From contig BTRK01000004.1 in NCBI GenBank assembly GCA_036245805.1, positions 28,443,541 through 28,507,540 of the forward strand: a stretch of DNA of 64,000 nucleotides, read 5' to 3'. Shown here piece after piece: positions 1-11,799 of this stretch. The position numbers and the translations under genes were made by a program. Under the pieces are notes generated by a model that saw only the letters and a program-made list of their open reading frames with translations, searched no databases and was not told where the DNA came from. Source of the stretch: Pristionchus mayeri (taxonomy: Eukaryota > Nematoda > Chromadorea > Rhabditida > Neodiplogasteridae). Position 1 is the first letter of the stretch. Each line of letters starts with the position of its first letter.

Positions 1-159
1 CACCACAACCAACGCCAACACCCCTTCCACCAGTGACACTTAGAAGCTTTCAGCCAGTCTCTCTATCACTTTGTAAAGATATCTGTAAATAAACACTTTA
101 TCACCTCACATTTAGTTCAACACACGATATAAACATCAAATACAAACACGTGGGAAAAA

Positions 160-380
160 TTACCGGACGTCTTCAAGCCCCTCACTACCCAAACCTAAGC
201 TTGAACCTTAGCCTAAGCCTGAGCCCTAAGCCGTAAAACCTAAACCAAACCTAAAGCCGTGAAACCTTATCCTTTTTAGTGCTTACGGTTTAGGTTGTAC
301 GGCCTAGGGCTCAGGCTAAGGCTTAAGCTAAGGTTCAAGCTTAGGTTTGGGTAGTGCGAGGCTTGAAGACGTCTGGTAAT
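160..380. repeat. Foldback (inverted-repeat) element with telomere-like units
   Basis: The arm at about 160-262 is the near-exact reverse complement of about 280-380; both ends read ATTACCGG/GACGTC-like (TTACCGGACGTCTTCAAGCC and its complement). The arms are made of degenerate GCCTAA-type units (AGCCTAAGCC, GAGCCCTAAGCC), which resemble the nematode telomere repeat TTAGGC. No clear target duplication could be fixed. Probably a MITE-like hairpin; family not recognised. Confidence 0.7.
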
Positions 381-385
381 TATTC

Positions 386-2469
386 AGAAAAAAAAAACAA
401 TATAAACTTGGCCTTCGCTTCTTCGTCTCCTCGGTCTGTCGAGGCGGCGCTTCAGCTCAGTTGACATCGACTGCTCGTTCTTCCTGCAACACGGGGTAAT
501 TTAATAAGCGAGAAAGTGTAGCGACTATGACTCTGACGGCATTGTTGCAATATTGAGAGCTCGAACCACACAATAAAAATAGATACACGATGAGATGGAT
601 TAATACAATACATCGTAATACATCATAAAACTAGAAACGTAGCTAGGAACGGCACAGAACACCGCCAGGACGACCCAAACAATCGATAACAAAAACGCGT
701 TTCCAACGTACTGAGGTACGACTTAGGAATAAACACCGTAGCAACCTCAAAAAACGCGCGAAATATGAATCCTGTTCATAATTGCCTCGAAAAGTGATGT
801 TTCGAGAATCACAGAAACAAATCTTACTGTAATGATTTTCGTCAACCTTAAATTGCTCACGCAAAATGCCGTGCATTCTTCGATTAGCGATCGTCACGTG
901 AAATTGGAGAATTTTTTAAATGCTTCAATTTTTGCTGTTATGAGGTTGTCATGAGTGACAAATAACCATATGATAAATAGAATTCACACTTTAGTGGAAA
1001 ATTTTCTCAAACAAGCATGTCCTTCTAAGCTCCGCCCACTTGGTGTCAGTGACGCACGCAGCGCCCGTCCGCAACGCGTTCCATAGGTCGCTTATTATTT
1101 TTTATGTCAATTATTAATTTATGAAACAAAAGTTTAGTGAACTTTAAATAGTGATAGCAACTAATTGGTGTCGAGTAGTATCATGATTGATTAATCTCGA
1201 AAATTGTTTTATCTTTCTTACTTTGAACTACAAGGAAGCAAACTTACCGTAATCAGACTGAAGTACTCAAATCTAAATTCCTACTCCAATAGTCTAAATC
1301 TGCCCGTAGGAGTATGTGTCCTAAAACCCTTGTATAGCACATGCAGCCGCAATCTGATTAAAAATGAGTGTGAAATCGCATACAATATGAAATAGTGGAA
1401 AATGGGGATTTACAAGTTCCTATTGTGAATACTGATGAAGAAGTTGAGAAAGATGGTCAGACACGGGGGAACAAGAAATAGATAGTTCGAAATACATCAA
1501 CACTCTTCATAAATTTTGTCGAAACGAGACAAAAATATGCGAAAAAGTGTTCCAGCTTGACCACAATGCCAGATTTGAAAGAACAACGCTATCAATTGCC
1601 GATAAACTATTTAATATACAATGATGAGCTATAGAAAAATATAAAAAAAACGCAATAAATGCCTACGAGATGAGCTATAGAGTCTGGAACAGAAGCTACA
1701 GTCACTATCGGCCCTTCAAACGACTATAGAAAAATCCAAGCATACCGTAAGGATATGAAATTTCGGTGATCCATTCGTTTGGCATTGGGAAGCCATCATA
1801 AAAAATATGAGAAGGATCGTCGATCTGGATCATAAGTAAGATGAACATAAACTATGGCGGAAAAAATGCGGAGAATAAACGAACTTTGAGCGAACGTAGC
1901 AAAATTTCGCTAACAACGATTCGCCTCAAAACAAGATATGATGTGCGTATGGACATTCTAATAGGATTCACAGAAATTCACGAAATAGGGCTAATCAGGA
2001 AGAGAATGGCACGAGAAAAACGTCGTTTTCTCCAAAACATTGCTTCAGTTCAGAAGGTGTTGAAAATTTTCGCTAGTACCGATTCTCGCGAAACGATAAA
2101 AATCTACCCAGTGATAGATTCTCCATCAATTCGAAACAAAAACAGAGAGGCGGGCCAATAAACTAATCGATAATCAAGAAAAAATCAATTTTGGCCGTAA
2201 AAATTCGATTTGGCGCATTGGGAAAACACTCCCGTTTAAAGACACTCGCTCACCATCTTTTTCCCGGTCTTTAAATAGGACTTCCCGGTTTGGTGGTCGC
2301 TAGAAATGAATCAATTTTCTTCTCGTACTTCTTTGCTATGTATCATGTTTTGCACTCGCTCAAATCCGCTGTTCCATTTAAATTTCACAAATTAACAACA
2401 GCTTAATTGGCTACTCAGTATTTTCTCATTTATTAGACTCTCAGTTGATGATGAATTGGTTTATTTCAG
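386..2469. other. Intergenic region, no gene supported
   Basis: AT-rich sequence upstream of the phosphatase gene. Several short open frames exist (for example 1841-2161 +, 106 codons, rich in K, R and I) but none shows a recognisable domain, splice structure or codon bias like the neighbouring genes. The last 9 bases (TTATTTCAG, 2461-2469) form a splice acceptor ahead of the first phosphatase exon, so a 5' non-coding exon or a trans-splice site is likely within this stretch. Confidence 0.5.
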
Positions 2470-2473
2470 GGCA

Positions 2474-5400
2474 ATGGACCTGGCTGCATTGGCACAGGGC
2501 ATGCGCAATGTATTGAGTTCGTCGAGTCGATCGTCCGCAGAGGAGGAGGATGAATCGAACAGTGCTAGGAGCCCCGGTGGACCCCCGGCTCGCGTTGGTC
2601 TGGTCGTTGACATGAGCGATGCCAACTTTCTCGGCGGTTTCATCCCTGGTGAGTACTTCTCTAATTTTCTCATGAACTGTATGCTATCGGAATATTTTTA
2701 AATTGGATTTTCCAGTTCTCCTCGAGAAAGTGCGGCATCCGTATTGTCGTCCCGAATTTCTGTATTTCACGGAAGACGATATCACCATCTCGGCAGACAA
2801 GTCGATTCGTCCTGTAATCTGCCCTAAAAATGCTGATCGAATGCCGTTGCTTGTTGGATATGCAGAGACTATAAATGCAGGTTTCGCATTCCTTTTTGCA
2901 TTCGTAGCATCAAATTCTCTTTGAGGGAAAACTCAGCAGAATGAGGACCAAGCTACAGCCCGACTCCTGCAGATAGTGCAGCAAGGATACGAAGCAGAAG
3001 TCGCCAAGGAACTGGATAGAAAGCGAGTGACGAAGTGAGTAATGAAGTTCATTCGTAGGAAGGAATCTGTCGAGTAGGACAATGATGAAATTGAATCGTA
3101 GACCCGCTTCGAATGGACGGCGACTGTCAGATGATGAGCCTCTCGGATCACCCACTATTTCGGTTGGTTTTTTTTACTTCATCCTTGCCCCTCATTTCTT
3201 CCTTATGCTACTCGTAGATAGCCTCTCTATACATTTAATGAGACTGAGCTACAGTAATCATTCCAGTTGGGATCTGATTCTCCCTCACTGATCTCTCCTC
3301 GTCTCGAAGCTGCATTCATCGCCATTTTCGATGGGCATGCCGGAACTGGTAATGTATTCATGAAAGTAGAGATAGATCACTCGATATTCACCAATGAGGT
3401 ACCCATATAAGTGTATCCATTGCAGGAGCGGCGATTATGGCCTCTCGCTGCCTACACGAGCATATCAAGGTAATATCTACCCAGTTACGCAGATTGGAAG
3501 TCATCCTCTGCAAAATGAACAGGCTATATCTAGCATTAGTCTCTCTATGAAATAGCAGTAAAAATGATAGATTAGTGTGTTGGAGAAGCATTGAATATCG
3601 GGAATTAAGTTAAGGTAAATTCACGGCGTTTTACAAGGGGTGGGCGAGAGATGAGAGAGCGCAGAGAAAGAGCGCAATCTCTCGCGAATTTGTATGTTCT
3701 CACGATTGGTCTCGATGTGAACGTTTTCTTGAAATGTGTCATAGAATGCCATGAATTTTTACCATTGTAGTCTCGTCTCTCTGGAGTACTCGAGTCGCTG
3801 ATTGAGATGGATAGACAAGAGAACTTCATGGTTTGTTTTCGAAGGAATCTTCTGATTAAGACGTGATTGTGATTTAATGTTTTTAATGAAAATATTATAC
3901 TGTGAGAACAGAATGCGTAGTCCGTGGTGTGGTGGGCGAGACATTTTGTTGTATTACTCGCGGAACATTTTTTCTCCCGCGTTGGTAATACAACAAAATA
4001 TGATAACTCTCGCACACCACACCACGGACTACGCATTCTGTTCTCACAGTACTATTGAAAATAATAATATTGAATTATTATGTTTTGAAATATCAAATTT
4101 TATTGTCTGCTAATAACACATTATTTTTTTAAAGAATAGCAAGTTCCGTTCGGACTCGATGTACTCTCTGGGGAAAGGCCAGTCGTCGAGGAGAGAGAAA
4201 TCGTCGATCAATGCTGATTCTTTGGTGATTGGAGCGCTCGAATCTGCATATTTGGACATGGTTCGTTAAAAAGATTTATGGTTACGGTAATTACCCTCGT
4301 CCAGGATGCTCAAATTGCCGAGGAGAAGCAAGTGTTCAAGATTAATGGAGGTTGTGCAGTTATCTCTGCCACTATTCTGCTGGGAAAGGTACGGGAGAAC
4401 GAAATTGATTAGCACCTTACAAATGGAATAATAGTCTGCTCTCAGGTGTACATTGCGAATGCGGGTGATTGTAGAGCGGTGCTAATCACTTCTGAAAAGG
4501 TACAATTCACTTTCAATTGGAACAGTGTGCGAGTAAATGAGTGGGAAATTGGTAGTGGTACGAGATTAATAGTGACGAGTTGAGGTGGAAGCCCTCAGTC
4601 GTGATCTCACTCCTGCTGCAGATTCAGAGAGAAAACGACTGCAGGAAATAGTGAGAATACTTACATTCCTGATATTTACAGAAGTTATTTATTGTTACCA
4701 TTGAGAATAGTAGGGTTAGTCAATATGTATCCTTAATCACTGTAAAAAATGGAGTATTGAGGCATACCGTAATCCTGAGCACATCGGAAGTTGCTTCTCC
4801 CGATTGGAGTATGCTCGCCATCTCACGAAGAAGGATCTACGCAAGAAAGTACTCTATCGCGACTGGTTCATGGAAGGATGGTACGGTGAATTCATGTTTA
4901 TTATTGACGAAACTCTCTTGGTAGGTCAGTGAAAACTGTTCGAGACTCTGATCTTCGTCCTCCACTCATCAATGACCGATTCAAGAAGGTATCCCATATT
5001 TTTCGTTTTTTTTCTTATGATTCGATTTTTTTCTATACCATAATAGTAAATTATTATATTCTCTTTGTTTTTTCTTAGACAATAGTTTAGAAGCGACTGC
5101 TGAATACGATCGGGGTCTCTCGTGGATTCGGAGACCATCACCTGCTTACGGTAGATGACAAACTGCCCATCAAACCATTCTTGTCCTCCGTGCCAGAGGT
5201 GAGCCTTCCTCTCTCGGTTAAATGTATTCATGGTGCTCTTGGAGTTCTAATGTACGATACTTCACAAGATGTTGCAAATATGAAATTTTTTAAATTCATT
5301 CTGAGAATTTCTTTCATTCAAAATTGTTTTGGCAGGTGCGTGTATTCGACATTCGATCGCTATCGACACTCACGGACAGAGATGTCATCATAATGGGATC

Positions 5401-6755
5401 AGGTGTGACTTATTTTACTTTCGACATCGAATATTCTCAGGGGTGCAAAGAATGAAATTGTATTTTAGAAGAATGGCGTAATCTGACCACAAAATGAACG
5501 GCACTCCTTCGAGGTGATAAGACAACTCGGAAAAAACATTTCGGAAAACGACATCTCGGAAATTCCATTTCGGAAAACGACATTTCGGAAATTCCATCTC
5601 GGAAAAGGACATCTCGGAAAATTCCATTTCGGAAAAGGATATCTCGGAAACTTTACACTGAAAATCCAATATCGCTCAATTTTCTTGTTATTATCAGATA
5701 CTTCTACCTGATTTACATTGCAATTTATAAAAAGAAAAACAAAAATAATATTTTAATCGGGAGAAAATAGCTTTAAAAGTAATGTGCGCGCTCTTGGAAT
5801 TTTGCCAAAATTTCCGAAATGGCATTTTCCGAGATGTCCTTTTCCGAGATGGAATTTCCAAAACGTCTTTTTCCGAAATGTCTTATCACCTCCTTCGATA
5901 TTTGGCCCACCCCCTCTCCTTTATCATTTCTCATTCCCTCCCCATAGAAGAGGCATTTCGTGGCCGAAAATCAGGGAGAGATACCTAGAAATGAGTGGGG
6001 AAGGCGAGGAAGGGGGGGGGGGTGGGCAAAATATCGAAAGAAGTGCCGAATGAACTATGAACAGATGGTCTATGGGACGTGATCTCGAATGAGGATGCTG
6101 CCCTCATCGTCAAGTCGTCTCTCTCTAGTTCTGATCCAACGGACCCTGCCAGGTCACATACTAACAAGCATTCCTTCAAACTTGTTCTTTCAATTTTTAG
6201 ATGTGATGAAAACGTCATTGTTCTATATTCGAAAACTCTAAAAAAACGAAAATGATGATCAAAATTAGGCAAATATTCGTTGGTTAGAAAGCGAAATTTT
6301 TAAACTATATTCCAATTAATGTAAACCTCAGATGATTATGATTGGAGTTGTTCATGTGCAGGTACTGTGCCGCAGCTCAAGAATTGGCTACTGCAGCCAG
6401 AGGGAATCCCACCGATTCATACAAGTGAGACAGTTGACATGCCCATTTATACTTCAAATGCTATTAAAAATTATGAGTGCTCTTCTTTTTTTGCTTCATA
6501 AATGTGTGCTTGGATTATCTTTCTTTTTTAAATAAGTGTTCTGATTGACAGTCTTCCTTCAGATGGATGATGAACTGTGGCGGACTGGCCTCCACTGATG
6601 ACATCACCGTATTCGTCATCCCTCTCAAGTGAGCACTCCACTCCAGCCTTTCTACTTCATCTGACCACAGCACAACGGGTGATTTCAGGTATTGCATCGC
6701 TCCTCCCCAGAATGAAGAGGATGAAGAGGACGATGAGATGATAAATCTGGACTAG
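2474..6755 (+). CDS. ppm-1.H: PP2C-family Ser/Thr phosphatase, PPM1H/J/M type
   Basis: Predicted metal-dependent (Mg/Mn) protein phosphatase of the PPM1H/J/M branch. Nineteen exons: 2474-2648, 2716-2880, 2926-3034, 3102-3162, 3267-3348, 3426-3469, 3771-3830, 4144-4260, 4305-4388, 4446-4499, 4585-4650, 4762-4880, 4925-4988, 5091-5198, 5336-5402, 6065-6152, 6362-6424, 6563-6628, 6689-6755; total 1659 nt, 552 residues. Visible PP2C motifs in order: GYAETINAG..NEDQA, metal-binding DGHAG (exon 5), DSLVIGAL, NAGDCRAV (exon 10), SRGFGDH (exon 14), DGLWDV (exon 16) and STDDITVFVIPL (exon 18). The NEDQ, DGH, DG and D-D metal ligands are all present, so it should be active. The start is the first ATG after the TTATTTCAG acceptor; the N-terminus is Ser/acid rich and the C-terminus ends in an acidic EDEEDDE stretch. 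Introns 7 and 15 carry MITE-like elements. The family call is firm; the exact symbol rests on similarity to the C. elegans ppm-1.H type. Confidence 0.9.
3900..4049. mobile_element. 150-bp palindromic MITE, TA target duplication
   Basis: Almost perfect hairpin in intron 7 of the phosphatase gene. It begins CTGTGAGAACAGAATGCG and ends with the reverse complement, and is flanked on both sides by TA (3898-3899 and 4050-4051). Both arms continue towards the centre (TTGTTGTATTAC/GTAATACAACAA). A TA duplication and long TIRs without coding capacity fit a Tc1/mariner-type non-autonomous element. Confidence 0.8.
5511..5892. mobile_element. 382-bp TIR element built of TTTCGGAAA repeats
   Basis: Lies in intron 15 of the phosphatase gene. 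The ends are GAGGTGATAAGACA and its reverse complement, flanked by CTTC at 5507-5510 and 5893-5896, a possible 4-bp target duplication. The left arm (5515-5660) is a tandem array of roughly 15-bp units of the type CATTTCGGAAAACGA and CATCTCGGAAATTC; the right arm (5805-5890) is the same array inverted. The middle (5690-5780) is AT-rich and unique. No coding capacity; family not recognised. Confidence 0.7.
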
Positions 6756-7687
6756 ACTAGTCTAGATACTGTAAGTAGTGTGGATTACTGTATACAATTT
6801 CACTTATCTATTAGGTTGATGCAAAAGTTTCTTTACAAGGAGTTTTTAAATTTTTGTCGCGAATGCATCACTTCTGTGAAAGACCACGCTGGTATTATTT
6901 GAGGTAGTATTGGGCCACTACAATCATTGGTTCCCATCGAATCGATCTAACGTCGTTTGTTATAAAATCATTGATATCCAAAAATGTGCAAAATTTCCGT
7001 TTTTTGGGTGCTCTGCAAAATCCATCTTAAAATTAAAACCAATTCAGTCCCACTTCCGTTCTTTTGAGAAGTTAATTAGTAGGTTGTTACTTCCTCAGAT
7101 CAATTGAAATCACAGTTTCGAAACCTCTCGGAAAACTTGTGATTCGAAATATACCGTTTTCGTCGTCAAAAATTCAAAATTTATATAGTGGGAAATGCGG
7201 CTCTTGGGAGGAACAAAGAATCTTCATCATATTTCTATGGTAGCTTCATTGTGAGAAGTTCGTCTGTTTTCAAACCTCTTGAGACCATTTGATCCAACAT
7301 CAGAAATACTGAGCGTAAATAAACCAATCCTTCGAGTTGGACGAACTCGAGAATCCGAAATTCGTGCCTCTCTGGACCAGCGGTTTCATGCTTGATCCGG
7401 CGCTCTTCTCAGACTAAGACCCCTAGTCATCATGCTTTTCAAAAATGATGTCATTGTTGGGTTACCATCAAAGCGAAAAGTATACCGATCCATCAAAAAA
7501 TCCGACGGAAATTTCAATTCTGTGATTTTGGCAGCTTATCATGTAATAATAATAATAATAATTCTTTATCATGCGACAGTGCAGAGGTATAAAATAGATT
7601 TTACAGGGAAAATTAGAATCATGATAATTACGATGTCATATCTAGATGACAAAGGGAGTATAGCCGTCAGTTACAAGCGAGAGTGAA

Positions 7688-10500
7688 TTAGAGATAATGA
7701 GAATAATCAATACTATTTATAGCTCTAGCTCTGAGCGAGAACAGTTCACTATTTCTAGAGATTACAATATTATTAGGGATACGGTTCCATAAGGGCACAA
7801 CTCTATTTGTGAGAAATGTGTGGTAAAAAGCAGATATGGAACGATGTTTACGTAACTGGAAGAGATTGGGGCGCCTAGGTCGAGGGGGGGCTAGGAGGAG
7901 AAAGGAAGGGCAGCCTATGTCTACATCTTCGTGAATAACTTTATATACGAATGCTAAGTCAATAATTGTACGACGATACTCTAAAGGTTCTAAATGGAAA
8001 TAACGTAGGCGATCAGGATAAGACCTGTTAGGGACGCGACATTTAAGGAGTACAGATTTGGTGTATTTGCGCTGGACACGCTCGATGCTATTAGACAAAT
8101 CCCTACTTTGAGGTGACCAAAGTTCAGAACAATATTCGAGGATGGGGCGGACGTACGTGACAAAAAGTCGAGAATAAAGCTGAGGATTTTTTGAAACGAA
8201 GGTGCGCAAGATGTATGAGCAACGAGAACGGGCCTTTGAGATCTTACTAGATATGTGAGCACTAAATTCTAGTTTATTAGAGTATGTAATTCCTAAGTCG
8301 GTGAATTGGGATACGGTAGGAAGAGAAATACCATTAAGAGTAAAGATAGAGGGAGGATGTGACCTTCCTATAAGCATTGTCTCGGTCTTAGTGAGGGATA
8401 CGGTAAGGCCCCAATCAGAGGACCACTGAAAAAGGATATCAAGAGAGGATTGGAGAGAGGCAGGATCAGAGTAAGACCAGAGTTTGGCATCATCGGCATA
8501 AAGAATACAGCGAACATTTGGAGGAAGTAGGGAGGGTAGGTCACTAATGTAGAGGGAGAAGAGAAGAGGCCCTAAGACAGAGCCTTGAGGCAAGCCTGAG
8601 TGGGCAGGGAAAGAGGGGGAGGAAGAGGTATTGACTGATACTGATTGTGATCTACCGAGTAAGAACGAACGAATCCAAGATAAGAGGGATCCACAAATGC
8701 CTAGAAGTGAGCATTTGTGGATGAGTAAGTTGATCGGGATAGAGTCAAAGGCACGCGAGAAATCGATAAATGCAACAGAAATGTAGTGACCATCGTTAAG
8801 TGCAGAGTGCCATTGAGAGAAAGAGTTAAGAAGTGCAGAGGTGCACGATCTACGTGGGCGGAAACCGTGTTGGTAAGGGGAGATGAGATTGTTCTCGGAA
8901 AGGTACTTCCAGAGAGTCTCGCCTACGATTTTCTCCATAACTTTGGAAGAGGAGCAAGTAAGTGAGATGGGTCGGTACGAGGAGGCAGTGTTTTTCGGGC
9001 CCTTACGCTTATAGATTGCCTTGACTTTGGCAGTTTTCCAAATGGAAGGAGAAGCGCCATGGAGTAAGAATCTATTGAACAGTATGGAGAGAGGAATGCA
9101 AATGTGAGGGGCAGTATGTTTAAGGAAGATGTAAGGGATATGATCGGGAGAAGTGGATGAACGGGGTGGGAGACGAGAGAGAAACTTAGCTACGAGGAGA
9201 GGGGAAATGTCGACGTAATCAATAGATGTGGGGGAAGAAAGAGTGCAAGAGAGAGGGATAGGAGGGGAGGTGCTATTGTACGAAGCAGTGAAAAGACGAG
9301 CTAGTTCACATGCTTTTGATGTGTCAGAAACGCAGAGAGAACCGTCGGGAGAGACTAGTGAGGGGATAGTATCGGATTGATCTTTTATTCGCGTACTTGC
9401 ATAAGAGAAGAAAGCTTTGAGGTTATTCGATTTTGCCAGACGGTTTTCCCTATTCCTAGCGGTGTGCTTAATAGATTGTTTAAGTGAACGGCATGCAGAG
9501 AAATAGTCAGTGATGGATCGCCTCATATATGACTTCCTACATTTACGTAATAGGCGAATGGAGCGAGAGGAGAAACGGATACGCTTTCGATTGAATGAGC
9601 GAAGTGGTACGAAGTTGTCTATGATAGAGTGAACTATTTCGAGGAAACTAGAGTAGAGAAAATCGGGGTCGGAAGAGGAGGATAGCAGAGAGGTCCAGTC
9701 GACAGCGTCAATCTGAGAGCAGACTGCGCTCCAATCGACTCGACTGTAGTCTCTACGGGGTGCGTGGGAATGGGGAGGAAGAGATATGGGAAGAGAGAAA
9801 CGGATAATAGAGTGATCGAGAGAAGGGAGAGGAGGTTCGACAACACAATCGTCGACGAGATGAATATGAGAAGTAAAAACAAGATCGAGAATATTTAGAT
9901 TACGAGTAGGCGAGGAAACTATTTGATGGAGAGGAAGAGATCGGGAGAAAGATAGAAGAGCATTGGAATGAGGATTGGTCGAAGAGAGGGAGAGAGAGGG
10001 CCAATCAATTTCCTTGCAGTTAAAATCACCTACTAAAATAATGGGGGAGAGATGGGAACAGTTCAGATCATAGATATACTCAAGGCACTCGTTAAAGGAC
10101 TCAATACAGGGCTGCGATAGACACAAATTAGGATCACGGAAATGGATAAATTGAGGGTGATCTGACATGATACTAGTTGGCAGTAAGCAGAAAAGGATTG
10201 GGATGATATCAAGGAGGAGGGGAGCGTACTATCAACAAGAATGGCGACTCCGCCACCTGCGATAGAGGGGTCTCGATCGGCTCTGTACACTATGTATCGG
10301 TCAAAGGAAAGCATCGCGTCAGTTAAAGTAAAGGAAGAAGCCCACGTTTCAGTTAGGTTCAGAATGGAAAGGTCTGAAGATAGAGCATACTGTTCTAGAG
10401 TGTGGATTTTAGAAAGCACAGAGCGACAATTAATCAACGAGCATTTGATTGAACGGGAGCGACTATTAGGATGAGAGAATGGCAGGCTGCGTGATGGTGG
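7688..10500 (-). pseudogene. LINE ORF2 (endonuclease + reverse transcriptase), frameshifted
   Basis: The N-terminal half of the AP-endonuclease (LINCRSVLSK, LTETW, then GGGVAI) is read in one frame down to about 10150. The rest (GDFNC, LDLVFTS, LDHSIIRF) and the whole reverse transcriptase are read in another frame from 10168 to 7688, so at least one frameshift lies near 10150-10200. RT motifs are complete: SPDHIPYIF, GFRPRRSC, FIDFSRAFDS, QGSVLGPLLF and the catalytic YADDAKLW. The C-terminal thumb region ends LEYCSELWSP and beyond. The 826-codon main frame shows the copy is young, but the shift would stop full-length ORF2 unless there is programmed frameshifting. Confidence 0.85.
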
Positions 10501-10656
10501 GGAGGGGACAAGAGGGGGAAATGACCCAGACGATGGAAGAGAAGAAGGAGGGAGAGAGAGGGAAAGGATGGGATAAGGTGAGAGAGTGCACTGGGGTGAG
10601 GAGGGTGCAGAGAGCGAGAGAGAGGGGATAGACAGAGGAACCCCTAGAGGAATGAC

Positions 10657-11760
10657 CTAGCCGAGTGTGAGAGTGTGACCCTCGTTGTGAGTGGGGGAGG
10701 AAGAGACGATAGGAGAGTCAGAGGGAGTGGGATGCTCGACAGAAGGGGACAACGTGGCAACGTGGGGAGCCTTGGCGGCCGGCTCACCGGGCATCCCTCC
10801 AGAAGACGGACGAGTGCGAGTACGAGTCCTAGACTGGGTTCCACCACGAGAGAGTGACGAGAGAGAGGAATTCCCTCGACCACGACCACCACGATTGCTC
10901 GATCGACCACGAGAACGAGAGGATCCCTGAGATCTATCTGCGAAGAAGGGATTGGCACCGAGAGAGTGGGAGAAATGGGAGAGAGTTGAGAAGAGGGAAG
11001 GGACACTCTCGCTGCCATCTCTCGATGCTCTCTTATGCATCTCTGCCTGCATACCTTCAGGGAGATTTCTGCACTCTCTCAATTGGACAATTTCCAGGTT
11101 TCTCACCACGAATCGGATCTGGCCTACCTCCAGATTCCTCTCGTACGCCTCTCTCTTGAGCTTTCGCTCGAGAGAGAGCTGGTCCATCGTATAATCGGGA
11201 CGAATGTACGCCCGAGTGGAACCAGTGAGGCGTCCGCACTTCACACGGATCGCCTCAGCGAGGAACAGAGTGCGAGAGGCAGCACTGTCCAGTTGGATCT
11301 TGATGATCCGAGGGTGGGAACTCCCATCTCTTCTTACCTTCGGATGTCGGAAAAACGTTACCTTCTCCTCTGACAGCAGCTTGGTCAGATCAGGATTGTC
11401 AATCTCCTTGAAGATCCTCAGCAGCATCGCCTTGTCCTTACTTACCGTATCCTCCTTGTTCTCCTCTCCCTCGGGGACGTTCACAAGAACCGCCCGAGTG
11501 GCCTTGCCGTCTTGCGTGTCCTTCTGGGAGAGGACAGAGGCCATGGCTGCCTTGAGATCGATGGAGGATGAGGCCGCGGGGGGCGACTTGACAAGATGGC
11601 AGACAAGGAGACGAACGAGCTCGGTCAGGCCATGTATGTATACTTGATTGATCAGATATGAATAAGTGTGCGATAATAAGAGTACACATCCACTAATAAA
11701 ATAGAAAAACCCATATGAGTATAGTTCAAGAGAGAAGGAAGAGGTAACACGAAAACGCAA
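10657..11760 (-). CDS. LINE ORF1 protein (RNA-binding, nucleocapsid-like)
   Basis: Open for 367 codons. The likely true start is the Met of MASVLSQKD near 11541, since the upstream part looks like translated 5' leader. The VLVNVPEG segment and the later SSHPRIIKIQLDS and YIRPDYT segments resemble the RRM and C-terminal regions of LINE ORF1 proteins. They are followed by an Arg/Gly/Ser-rich tail (RSRGRSSNRGGRGRG) expected to bind RNA. The stop lies just upstream of ORF2. The frame is intact. Confidence 0.7.
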   Translation of the reverse strand: MRFRVTSSFSLELYSYGFFYFISGCVLLLSHTYSYLINQVYIHGLTELVRLLVCHLVKSPPAASSSIDLKAAMASVLSQKDTQDGKATRAVLVNVPEGEENKEDTVSKDKAMLLRIFKEIDNPDLTKLLSEEKVTFFRHPKVRRDGSSHPRIIKIQLDSAASRTLFLAEAIRVKCGRLTGSTRAYIRPDYTMDQLSLERKLKREAYERNLEVGQIRFVVRNLEIVQLRECRNLPEGMQAEMHKRASRDGSESVPSLFSTLSHFSHSLGANPFFADRSQGSSRSRGRSSNRGGRGRGNSSLSSLSRGGTQSRTRTRTRPSSGGMPGEPAAKAPHVATLSPSVEHPTPSDSPIVSSSPTHNEGHTLTLG

Positions 11761-11799
11761 AAAGAAATTTTGTAAAGAAACTTTTGCATCAACCTGATA

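Larger units (their letters stand above)
7543..11765 (-). mobile_element. Non-LTR retrotransposon, CR1-like, nearly full length
   Basis: The minus-strand element has ORF1 (11760-10657), ORF2 with AP endonuclease plus reverse transcriptase (about 10500-7688), a short 3' UTR, and a (TTA)n tail: the + strand reads (TAA) about 7 times at 7543-7562. There is no LTR, integrase or RNase H. Domain order and RT motifs suit the CR1/Rex group; the clade call is inference. It sits inside a mariner-like TIR pair, so it inserted after that element. Confidence 0.85.
6811..11797. mobile_element. Mariner-like TIR pair enclosing a LINE
   Basis: TTAGGTTGATGCAAAAGTTT at 6811-6830 and its inverse ending at 11797 are terminal inverted repeats of the mariner type (TTAGGTTGRTGCAAAAG-like). 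A TA dinucleotide flanks each end (6809-6810 and 11798-11799). About 25 bp of the ends match. The left interior (about 6840-7540, 700 bp) shows no intact transposase and the right interior is only about 30 bp, because a 4.2-kb non-LTR retrotransposon occupies the rest. A decayed or non-autonomous mariner into which the LINE jumped is the simplest reading. Confidence 0.7.

Noticed and set aside
1841..2161. 106-codon plus-strand frame as a gene
   Set aside because: No recognisable domain, no splice context, codon use unlike neighbours; left as intergenic.
10657..11689. Several plus-strand open frames of 60-147 codons
   Set aside because: Antisense shadows of the LINE ORF1, which has recognisable ORF1-type segments.
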